Assembly (NCBI GenBank): GCA_965206125.1 | Contig: CBDBIN010000046.1 | Coordinates: 310,001 to 374,000, forward strand | DNA length: 64,000 nucleotides | Origin: CAXWPM01 sp965206125 | GTDB lineage: Bacteria > Acidobacteriota > Terriglobia > 20CM-2-55-15 | Direction of reading: 5' to 3' | In this document: positions 57,541 to 64,000 of the stretch, one piece after another | Layout: the number at the start of each line of letters is the position of its first letter | Numbering within the stretch: position 1 is the stretch's first letter | Position numbers and translations under genes: made by a program | Notes under the pieces: model-generated | Seen by the model: the letters and a program-made list of their open reading frames with translations, nothing else | Told to the model about the DNA's origin: nothing | The model's database searches: none

Positions 57541-58326
57541 ATGGATCTCGGAACATTACTCGGAATTGCCGTAGCTTTCGGAGGAATCCTGATCGGCCAG
57601 GTCCTCGAGGGCGGATCGATCCTCGAGATGCTGCAGCCGACAGCTGCGCTCATCGTATTCGGTGGGACGATCGGTGCGACCATGATCGGCTTTCCCCTGT
57701 CGACGTCCCTGAATGCAGTCGGGGACCTGATCATGGTGTTAAAGGAAGACGACATTCAGCCGGACGGCGTGATCGACCAGATCATCCAGTTCACGAACAA
57801 GGCGCGCCGCGAGGGGATTATTTCCCTCGAGAAAGACGCCGACGACGTGAAGGACCCGTTCTTCAAGAAGGCGATCATGATGGCCGTGGACGGCAGCGAG
57901 CCGCGCGAACTGCGTGAAACGATGGAAATGGAACTTCAGTACATGGAGGAACGCGGCGATTACTCCGCGAAGGTCTTCGAGGCTGCCGGCGGATTCGCGC
58001 CGACTATCGGCATCATCGGTGCCGTACTCGGTCTCATCCAGGTCATGAAGCACCTGGATAACATCGACGAAGTCGGACACGGTATCGCTGTCGCCTTCGT
58101 GGCGACGATCTACGGTGTCGGGATTGCGAACATCTTCTTCCTTCCTGCCGCAGGGAAACTGAAGCTCAAGAGCCGGAAGCGGATGATCATCAAGGAAATG
58201 ATGCTCGAAGGGACGCTCGGCATTTTGGAAGGCCAGAACCCGAGGCTCATCGAAGGTAAACTGACGTCGTTCCTGGACGAAAAACTCCAGAAGGCTCGCG
58301 CAGCCGCGAAAGGCGAGCCGGAGTAA
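57541..58326 (+). CDS. motA: Flagellar motor stator protein MotA
   Basis: 261 residues with four membrane helices. The first pair is near the start (LGTLLGIAVAFGGILIGQVL; ALIVFGGTIGATMIGFPL), then a large cytoplasmic loop with the charged torque-generating residues (KKAIMMAVDGSEPRELRETMEMELQYMEERG), and the second pair with FAPTIGIIGAVLGLIQVMKHL and GIAVAFVATIYGVGIANIFFLPAAGKLK. The prolines of the proton/ion channel are present. It forms the stator with MotB. Confidence 0.96.
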   Translation: MDLGTLLGIAVAFGGILIGQVLEGGSILEMLQPTAALIVFGGTIGATMIGFPLSTSLNAVGDLIMVLKEDDIQPDGVIDQIIQFTNKARREGIISLEKDADDVKDPFFKKAIMMAVDGSEPRELRETMEMELQYMEERGDYSAKVFEAAGGFAPTIGIIGAVLGLIQVMKHLDNIDEVGHGIAVAFVATIYGVGIANIFFLPAAGKLKLKSRKRMIIKEMMLEGTLGILEGQNPRLIEGKLTSFLDEKLQKARAAAKGEPE

Positions 58327-58331
58327 CAGCT

Positions 58332-59231
58332 ATGGCCCGTAAAAAAAGACACGAAGAGCATGTGAATCACGAGCGCTGGCTCGTCTCCTACGCGGACTTC
58401 ATCACCCTCCTGTTTGCCTTCTTCGTCGTCATGTTTGCGGCGTCAAACGCGGATAACCAGAAGGCGGGACAGGTTGCGCAGGCAGTCCAGGTGGCATTCG
58501 CGGAGCTGGCGGTTTTCTCTCCCTCCTGCAAGGTCTTTCCCCTCTACGACGAGGGCGGGCTGCCCGGCAACACGGTGAACATCATCGGAAACACGCATTC
58601 CGCGTTTGAGGCGACCCAGTTCGTATCGGCAGGCGGCCAGGGTGAAGGCGATGGCGAATTCAGCCTGGAGGAAGTCCAGCAACGGATGGAGAACCTGCTC
58701 GCGGCGGAGCTGCAAGAAGGGCAGGTTCGCATGAGCATCGACGAACGGGGTTTGACGATCAGCCTTGCGGAGGCGGGTTTCTTCGGCCCGGGATCGGCCC
58801 AGCTCCAGAGCCAGGCGCTCTCGGTCATCGATGGAATAGCGGTAAAACTCATGGAGACTTCCTACAATGTGCGCGTCGAAGGTCATACCGACGACATCCC
58901 GATCAAGACCGCGCAGTTTCCGTCGAATTGGGAGTTGTCCACTTCTCGGGCGACCCACGTGCTCAGGCACCTGATTCAAAGCGGAGGGATTCCCCCGGTG
59001 CGCCTGTCCGCGATCGGGTACGGAGAGTACCGCCCCGTAGCGTCGAACCGAACCCGTGACGGTCGGGGTCTGAACCGGCGGGTCGACATCGTCGTCTTGA
59101 GCGTGACCGCCGAGCAGTTCGAGCCGAAGAGCCTGGCCGCTATCGCCGCTCCGCCCAGCGCCTCGCCCGCTCCGCCGTCCGTCCTCCCAGCGGAGGCTTC
59201 GTCCCCGCCCGCAGCCGGGCACGACGATTAG
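58332..59231 (+). CDS. motB: Flagellar motor stator protein MotB
   Basis: 299 residues. A basic start, then one membrane helix (WLVSYADFITLLFAFFVVMFAAS) with the ion-carrying aspartate in ADFITLL. The periplasmic part has a plug region and an OmpA-like peptidoglycan-binding domain (VRVEGHTDDIPI...WELSTSRATHVLRHLI...RLSAIGYGEYRPVASNRTRDGRGLNRRVDIVV). The proline/alanine-rich tail after residue 265 is not needed for the fold. It follows motA by five bases. Confidence 0.96.
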   Translation: MARKKRHEEHVNHERWLVSYADFITLLFAFFVVMFAASNADNQKAGQVAQAVQVAFAELAVFSPSCKVFPLYDEGGLPGNTVNIIGNTHSAFEATQFVSAGGQGEGDGEFSLEEVQQRMENLLAAELQEGQVRMSIDERGLTISLAEAGFFGPGSAQLQSQALSVIDGIAVKLMETSYNVRVEGHTDDIPIKTAQFPSNWELSTSRATHVLRHLIQSGGIPPVRLSAIGYGEYRPVASNRTRDGRGLNRRVDIVVLSVTAEQFEPKSLAAIAAPPSASPAPPSVLPAEASSPPAAGHDD

Positions 59232-59257
59232 CCCTCGAATCTTCTTCCCGTCGTTCC

Positions 59258-59263
59258 TATAAT
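59258..59263 (+). promoter_or_regulatory. TATAAT -10 box of a probably leaderless small gene
   Basis: A perfect TATAAT ends seven bases before the GTG of the zinc-ribbon gene, so transcription would start at or next to the start codon. No good -35 hexamer is seen 17 bases upstream. Confidence 0.45.
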
Positions 59264-59269
59264 CCTTGC

Positions 59270-59404
59270 GTGACCTGCGATCTGTGCAAAGACGACGACG
59301 GGACCGGCGCCCACTTCCACGCTTTCATCGAAGGCAAACACTACTGGGTTTGCGAACCCTGCAAGAAACGCCTGAGAATCGACTCCGAACACACCGACGA
59401 ATGA
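59270..59404 (+). CDS. Tiny zinc-ribbon protein (44 residues)
   Basis: GTG 59270 opens a 44-codon frame: a first pair of cysteines in CDLC (residues 3-6), a second in CEPC (28-31), an acidic start and a basic/acidic tail to TGA 59402-59404. Two CxxC knuckles about 22 residues apart are a typical zinc ribbon. Function unknown; a regulator or adaptor is possible. Its TATAAT lies just upstream and it is preceded by motB. Too short for most gene finders, but the cysteine pattern and promoter support it. Confidence 0.5.
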   Translation: MTCDLCKDDDGTGAHFHAFIEGKHYWVCEPCKKRLRIDSEHTDE

Positions 59405-59410
59405 GGGTGT

Positions 59411-59536
59411 TGGGGCGGGACCTGTGCCCGCCCGACAGCTTTGCTGTCCGGAAACCCGACAGCTTTGCTGTTCGGCATACCCGACAGCTGCCCATATCCG
59501 CAGACTGATGAGGACGGGTGGCCACAGGTGCCACCC
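59411..59536. repeat. Cluster of REP-like hairpins after the zinc-ribbon gene
   Basis: GGGCGGG/CCCGCCC (59413-59433), then GACAGC-TTT-GCTGTC (59434-59448) with a second copy at 59458-59472 and a third half at 59483-59488, then GGGTGGC/GCCACCC (59516-59536). The middle unit is a 24-base direct repeat. The cluster probably also ends transcription between the two convergent genes. Confidence 0.7.
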
Positions 59537-59541
59537 CTACA

Positions 59542-60072
59542 CTAGATCCCGCCGCCGAAGCTGAAGACGCGGTTATAGGGGACGTCGTAGGTTTCCCACT
59601 TCGACGACATCAGGGAGTACACCTTGAAGTTCTCGAGCGGTGTCAGGTAGAAGTGGATCGACACCAGGTGCTCGGAAGAGTCGAGGTTGGAAACCTGGTG
59701 CATCTCGTCCTTCTGAATCGAAAAGACGGTTCCCCGGCCGCCATCCTCCGCGACGTCGGGCCGCACGTGTCCGGCCGGCGTCCGCAGATAGCTGTCATTA
59801 GACATCACGCCGTCGTGGACGTACACCGCGCAGAGTGAGTCTGCGTGGTCGTGGATCGGACTGCGTTGCCCGGGTTTCCAGCAGAGGACCAGGGATTCGA
59901 ATTTCTCGGAACGGTGGACCAGATTTCGAGCGTAGCGGTCGTCCGTGAACCGGATGAAGGGTTCGACTTCCCCTTCCCCTGGGCGCAGATCCAGAACCAG
60001 CCGCCGTAGGTCGGGCAGTTTCATAGTGCCGGCCGTTTGGCCAAGCTCCGCGATGGTGTCCTCCAGGGTCAT
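59542..60072 (-). CDS. Cysteine dioxygenase, type I
   Basis: 176 residues, cupin fold. The iron ligands are visible: two histidines in PIHDHADS and one in MHQVSNL. The nearby cysteine in HADSLC and the S-x-H-x-Y triad in SIHFY match the thioether-forming C93 and the S153/H155/Y157 of mammalian CDO. It oxidises cysteine to cysteine sulfinate. ATG 60070-60072 starts MTLEDTIAEL; a GTG two codons earlier is also possible. It is convergent with the zinc-ribbon gene. Confidence 0.88.
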   Translation of the reverse strand: MTLEDTIAELGQTAGTMKLPDLRRLVLDLRPGEGEVEPFIRFTDDRYARNLVHRSEKFESLVLCWKPGQRSPIHDHADSLCAVYVHDGVMSNDSYLRTPAGHVRPDVAEDGGRGTVFSIQKDEMHQVSNLDSSEHLVSIHFYLTPLENFKVYSLMSSKWETYDVPYNRVFSFGGGI

Positions 60073-60172
60073 TACCACGCATTCAATTCGATTCCCGCGT
60101 CCGAATCAAGCCTTAGCCCGCATTTCTGCCTTGGTGCCAGAGCGGTCTCGACGGCTTGTCGGGCCCGGGTCC

Positions 60173-61174
60173 TCAATCCCTGAAACGTCTCAAGTACTTG
60201 ACCGTGCGAAAGCCGGCGATGGAGCTGAACGGGAAGTTCCCCATCGTGTAGTGGCCGCAGGGCAGCGTCACGAGTTCATAATTCAGGCCGTGCCGGTCGA
60301 ACTCACGGAACGACTTTTCCGATAGGTAGGACGGGAAGCTCAGGTCGTACTTGCCCCACAGGACCAGCATCTCCTGATCGGTTTTGCCCAGTCTGGGAAT
60401 GAAGGGGAAAGGGCTGATCGGCGACCAGATCCGGCGCAGTTCGTCGAGCGTTATCGATTGCTCCAGCGAGCGCCGGACGTGGGACGTGGACAGGCCCTCC
60501 CATACGACATCCGCAAAGTAGGACGAGACGTGGATGAATGCGGCGCATTCGAACCTTGGATCGTGGGCCATGGTGAGAAAGCCGACGCACGAGCCGATAC
60601 TCGTTCCGAGGATGCCGAGCCGCCCGTAACCCTGTTCGAGCAGCCAGTCTCCGGCGCGGCGGGTGTCGAGCACAGCCTGCCTGGTCGAAGCCAGCGTCAT
60701 GCCGAGGTTCGGGCCCACCAGGTACTCGGACCGCTCCAGATGTGGGGGCCGGCGATGGTCGTGGTAGGGCAGGCTCAGACGCAGCGACGCGATACCGAAA
60801 CGCTGGAGGACCCGACAGAGTCCAATATGGCTTTCCCACTGGGCGTTCCACTGTGGGAGCACGACGACGGCGAGTCGGCTGGTTCCCGGGAAGTAACGTC
60901 CCCAGACCGTGTTGTTCGCCTCGTGAGGCGTCTCGATCGCGCTGGGGAACTTGAGCGTATGACCGTCGAAGTCGTATTCCTCGGTCGCGGCATACCGATA
61001 GAAAGCGTCGCTGTTTGCGACTGACTCGGTTGCGAATCGTTCCATCGCGAGGCGCGGGTCCGAGCCGTTCGCAAGGCCGATGTGGTCCAGGCCCCATTCG
61101 AAAGGCCGTGCAAAACGGTTTTCGTCACGGCTGTGCCAGAGCCGCTCACGTCCCTCGATATAGTTACGCAGCAT
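60173..61174 (-). CDS. Alpha/beta-hydrolase family protein
   Basis: 333 residues. A nucleophile elbow LGTSIGSCVG (serine in GTSIGS), an aspartate region in WGKYDLSFP and a late histidine in LPCGHYTMG supply a plausible Ser-Asp-His triad. The N-terminal part (ETPHEANNTVWGRYFPG; VVVLPQWNAQWESHIGLCRVLQRFGIASLRLSLPYHD) is typical of a group of dienelactone-hydrolase-like enzymes. No signal peptide. It overlaps the aldo/keto reductase by 11 bases, so the two are cotranscribed. Substrate unknown. Confidence 0.82.
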   Translation of the reverse strand: MLRNYIEGRERLWHSRDENRFARPFEWGLDHIGLANGSDPRLAMERFATESVANSDAFYRYAATEEYDFDGHTLKFPSAIETPHEANNTVWGRYFPGTSRLAVVVLPQWNAQWESHIGLCRVLQRFGIASLRLSLPYHDHRRPPHLERSEYLVGPNLGMTLASTRQAVLDTRRAGDWLLEQGYGRLGILGTSIGSCVGFLTMAHDPRFECAAFIHVSSYFADVVWEGLSTSHVRRSLEQSITLDELRRIWSPISPFPFIPRLGKTDQEMLVLWGKYDLSFPSYLSEKSFREFDRHGLNYELVTLPCGHYTMGNFPFSSIAGFRTVKYLRRFRD

Positions 61175-62273
61175 CGAAAAGAGCGCGGATCGCGTCGGGC
61201 GTTGCGGGTGGTACGCCTACCAGGCTGAGGTTTTCTTCCACGTGCGCAGGTTGGCTCATGCCGACCAGCGCGGTCGTAATGCCCGGGGTCGAGCGGACGA
61301 ACTGCACGGCACGCTGGGGGTCGGAGTCCAGGTCGTTGAATTTTCTGGAGATGAAATCGGGGAGGTTCTGGCAGAGACGCGCCTTCATCATCGAAGCGCT
61401 GGCCATTACGACCAGCCCCAGCTCGGATGCGGCGTCCAGCGCCGAGAGGGCGTTTGGGCCGATCTTCTGGTTCTCCAGTGCGGAGGCTTCGCGCATCATC
61501 AGGTTGTAGGGGAGTTGGACCACCCGAAAATGGTGCCCGTCGCCACCTACGGTGCGCGCACAATCGACGACGTCGCCGAGGGACAGAAATCCACGGGTTT
61601 CCGAGGGGCTGCGGTAGGCGTTCCATGTCGCGGTGCCGTACATATGGATCTTGCCGGCAGCCACCGCGGATTCAAGGAATTCGAAAGCAGCGCGCAAGCG
61701 ATCGAAGAACACGTCAGGCGAGACTTCCTCGAGCTGGGTTTCCGGATTGTGGACGTAGAAAATATCGATCGTTTCAAGGCCCATGTTCTCGAGGCTGCGG
61801 TCGAGCTGGTTCTCGAGGTAGCGGGGGGCGATCGAGTGAGATCCTGCAGCGATATCGTCCGGCGTGAGCAGGCCGGTGTCGAGATACGTCTGGACGAAAT
61901 ACTCGCCTGGATCCGGCGGGACCGTCTGATCGAAGCTCAGGAATCCGGCCTTGGTGGAGATGATCAATTCATCCCGGTCGAATCGGGCCATCAAACCCGC
62001 CAGAGCCGCGCCCACGGATCGCTCGCTACGTTGGAAACGGTAATTGATCGCCGAATCGATGACGTTGCACCCCAGTTCGACCGCCCGCATGATCGCCCGA
62101 CGGTAAAGTTCGTCAGTCCTTTCGTCAGCTTCTCCCAGATAGGTGCCGAGGCCTATCGACGACATGACCAGGTCCTGTCCCTGCCTGAAATGTCCCTCGG
62201 CAGCTTGGTCGAAACGCGCCCGGTAGCGTTCGGTCCCCTCGGGTGTCGCCATTCCGCCGATCCTCTTCGTCAT
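61164..62273 (-). CDS. Aldo/keto reductase family protein
   Basis: 369 residues. SSIGLGTYLG is the first strand; DSAINY holds the catalytic aspartate and tyrosine, STKAGF the lysine, and FYVHNPETQ the histidine. All four catalytic residues are visible. A TIM barrel follows, ending RSTPGITTALVGMSQPAHVEENL, the NADPH-binding end. ATG 62271-62273 is chosen because GGAG lies six bases upstream. The N-terminal ~40 residues are an extension. It is 13 bases after the FAD/Fe-S gene, in one operon. Confidence 0.88.
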   Translation of the reverse strand: MTKRIGGMATPEGTERYRARFDQAAEGHFRQGQDLVMSSIGLGTYLGEADERTDELYRRAIMRAVELGCNVIDSAINYRFQRSERSVGAALAGLMARFDRDELIISTKAGFLSFDQTVPPDPGEYFVQTYLDTGLLTPDDIAAGSHSIAPRYLENQLDRSLENMGLETIDIFYVHNPETQLEEVSPDVFFDRLRAAFEFLESAVAAGKIHMYGTATWNAYRSPSETRGFLSLGDVVDCARTVGGDGHHFRVVQLPYNLMMREASALENQKIGPNALSALDAASELGLVVMASASMMKARLCQNLPDFISRKFNDLDSDPQRAVQFVRSTPGITTALVGMSQPAHVEENLSLVGVPPATPDAIRALFDAA

Positions 62274-62286
62274 ACGCATCTCCGAA

Positions 62287-64000
62287 TCACGATGAGCTCC
62301 GAGGCCCGTCGGCCTCACCCTCGAGCGCGCACGCCAACGCCTCGGCCGGATGCAGCGCCCTCCGCCCGGTAGCGTGCTCGATCTGCTGCCTGCACGAGAT
62401 GCCCGACCCGATGATCAGGGTGTTGTCCCTCTCGATTCTTTCGAAGAGCCGGCGGCCCCCGATCGCGATCGACACGTCATAATGTTCCTTTTCATAGCCA
62501 AAGGAGCCGGCCATGCCGCAGCAGCCCGCATCGACCTCCTCGACGTCGAACGCGGTCTCCAGAGCGCGTTTGAGAGCCGAACTGCCGATGAGAGCCTTCT
62601 CGTGGCAGTGCGTGTGCAGGATCGCGTTCGTCCGGACGGCGGGCCGTTCGAGCTTCCAGTTCCCGGCTTCCATTTCGCGCGCGATGAACTCTTCCAGGAG
62701 GAAGGTCCGGCCTGCGAGAGCCTCGGCCGCACGACGTTCCACCAGGTCAGGGTACTCGTCGCGGAACGTCAGCATACAACTGGGCTCGCACCCGACGATC
62801 ACGTAGCCCGCTTCCACCCAGGATGTTAGCACTTCGACGTTGCGGGCCGCGTAGGCTCGCGCCGTTTCCGCCAGGCCTTTGGAGATCATCGGACGGCCGC
62901 AGCAGACGCGGTCCGCCAGTCGGACTTCGTATCCCGCGGTTTCAAGCAGTCGTGTTGCCGCCCGGCCGATCTCAGGGTGGTTGTAGTTCATGAACGTGTC
63001 GTGGAACAGAACGACCTTCCCACTCGGCGCGCCGCTGCGAGCCGGTGTGCTCTTCCTCTTGCGGAACCACGATTCGAACGTTTCATCCGCGAAACGCGGC
63101 AGGGAGCGCCTGGCGTCGATGCCGAGGTATCGGTCCATGATCCGCCGCAGCACCGGGCTTTCTATCGCACTGTTTGCCGCCGCGGGCCAAAGGGAGGCCG
63201 CCCGGCTCAGGCGATGAATGTGTCCGAACAACAGCGATCGGAGAGGTGTGCCGTTTACCTCGTTCGACCGTGCGAGCACCTCGTACTTGAGTTTGGCCAT
63301 GTCGACATTGGACGGACATTCGGCCTTACAAGCCTTGCACTCCAGGCAAAGGTCCAGGGCCCCTTTGAGCATCGAGCCCGTCATTTCTTCGGCCGGCAGC
63401 TTGCCCGAGAGGATCGCCCGCATGATGTCGGCCCGTCCCCTGGTCGAATGTTTCTCTTCGCGGGTGACCATGTATGACGGGCACATCGTTCCCTCGGTCG
63501 TCTTGCGGCAGACACCGGCGCCGTTGCACAGTTCGACCGCCGTGGCGAAGCCGCCTTCGGGCGAGAAGTCGTAATGCGTGTTCAGCCGGATCGTGTCGTA
63601 GGCCTCCCCGTAGCGCAGGCTCTGGTCCATTGCCGGAGCATCGACGATTTTCCCGGGGTTCATCCTGTTCTCGGGGTCGAACGCGGCTTTGACGTTTCGG
63701 AACGCCCGGTAGATCTCGGGGCCGAAGAGCTTTTCATTCAGGTGGCTTCGCGCAAGACCGTCTCCATGTTCCCCGCTCATCGCGCCGTCGAACTCCATGA
63801 CGAGGTCGGCAATCTCCTCGGTCATGTACTTCATCTTGCGAATTTCCGAGGCTACTTTTGTGTTGATCAGAGGGCGGATGTGCAGGCACCCGACGCTGGC
63901 GTGACCGTAGTAGCCGGCGCTCGTATCGTATTTTTCGATGACCGAACGGAACCGTTCGTAGAAGAGGGGAAGCCGGTCCGGTTCGACCGCGCAGTCTTCC
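62287..64000 (-). CDS. FAD-linked oxidase with C-terminal Fe-S (YdiJ-like), 5' end cut by window edge
   Basis: The frame is open from the window edge through the visible AGYYGHASVGCLHIRPLINTK, the FAD-linked oxidase C-terminal domain, and MSGEHGDGLAR. A 4Fe-4S pair follows: CNGAGVCRKTTEGTMCPSYMVTREEKHSTRGRA and CLECKACKAECPSNVDMAKLK. Two CCG domains (CCGRPMISKG; CCGMAGSFGYEKEHYD) end the protein, as in D-2-hydroxyglutarate/lactate dehydrogenases of the YdiJ type. About 570 codons are visible; the FAD-binding N-terminus (some 400 residues) lies beyond the edge. Start of the protein is not in the window. Confidence 0.9.
   Translation of the reverse strand, partial: EDCAVEPDRLPLFYERFRSVIEKYDTSAGYYGHASVGCLHIRPLINTKVASEIRKMKYMTEEIADLVMEFDGAMSGEHGDGLARSHLNEKLFGPEIYRAFRNVKAAFDPENRMNPGKIVDAPAMDQSLRYGEAYDTIRLNTHYDFSPEGGFATAVELCNGAGVCRKTTEGTMCPSYMVTREEKHSTRGRADIMRAILSGKLPAEEMTGSMLKGALDLCLECKACKAECPSNVDMAKLKYEVLARSNEVNGTPLRSLLFGHIHRLSRAASLWPAAANSAIESPVLRRIMDRYLGIDARRSLPRFADETFESWFRKRKSTPARSGAPSGKVVLFHDTFMNYNHPEIGRAATRLLETAGYEVRLADRVCCGRPMISKGLAETARAYAARNVEVLTSWVEAGYVIVGCEPSCMLTFRDEYPDLVERRAAEALAGRTFLLEEFIAREMEAGNWKLERPAVRTNAILHTHCHEKALIGSSALKRALETAFDVEEVDAGCCGMAGSFGYEKEHYDVSIAIGGRRLFERIERDNTLIIGSGISCRQQIEHATGRRALHPAEALACALEGEADGPRSSS

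Overview
The window looks like chromosome from a GC-rich, Gram-negative, flagellated bacterium, most probably an Acidobacteriota member. The best single marker is a secreted von Willebrand protein at 7697-8698 whose layout matches the family described as 'VWFA-related Acidobacterial domain'. P- and L-ring genes (flgI, flgH, flgA) show an outer membrane. No tRNA, rRNA, CRISPR array or transposase gene was recognised.

Layout. 1-8.7 kb: housekeeping genes (HNH nuclease end, larE, purD, purE, mtaB, acpS, pgeF, pcm), a secreted redoxin whose in-frame UGA is best read as selenocysteine, a 2Fe-2S ferredoxin and the VWFA protein. 8.8-15 kb: signalling block with an HD-GYP response regulator, two sigma-54 activators, a receiver protein and a soluble histidine kinase. 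15-39.2 kb: a nearly continuous flagellar cluster (flgBC, fliEFGHIJK, flgDE, fliLNOPQR, flhBA, flgFGAHIJ, flgMN, flgKL, fliW, csrA). 39.4-44 kb: metabolic genes (amidohydrolase, NRAMP-like transporter, creatininase-like protein, MBL-fold protein, VOC protein). 44.2-48.9 kb: filament block on the minus strand (two flagellins, fliD, fliS, a chaperone). 49-57.1 kb: glycosyltransferases and nonulosonic-acid-type genes, probably for flagellin or surface glycosylation, plus a hybrid kinase. 57.2-59.4 kb: flbD, motA, motB and a tiny zinc-ribbon gene. 59.5-64 kb: cysteine dioxygenase, alpha/beta hydrolase, aldo/keto reductase and an FAD/Fe-S oxidase running off the edge.

Regulation forms a readable hierarchy. 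GG-N10-GC sigma-54 sites lie before the kinase/flgR operon, flgD, fliL, flgF and a glycosyltransferase. Sigma-28-like sites with a constant 16-base spacer lie before both flagellins and flgM. The same three leaders carry hairpins with an A-N-GGA-N hexaloop, the classic CsrA target, and fliW and csrA are encoded in the cluster. This suggests a FliW-CsrA switch reaching beyond flagellin to the anti-sigma factor.

The window is also scarred. flgB, flgC, flhB (twice), the HD-GYP regulator and the spsF-like gene carry single-base frameshifts. fliF, flhA and a pseG/pseI pair have lost large internal or terminal blocks, and fliM is absent from its usual place. Either the flagellar locus is decaying or this is a noisy assembly with collapsed segments; sequence alone cannot decide. 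Intergenic spaces hold many imperfect inverted repeats built from 7-base words, and REP-like hairpins.
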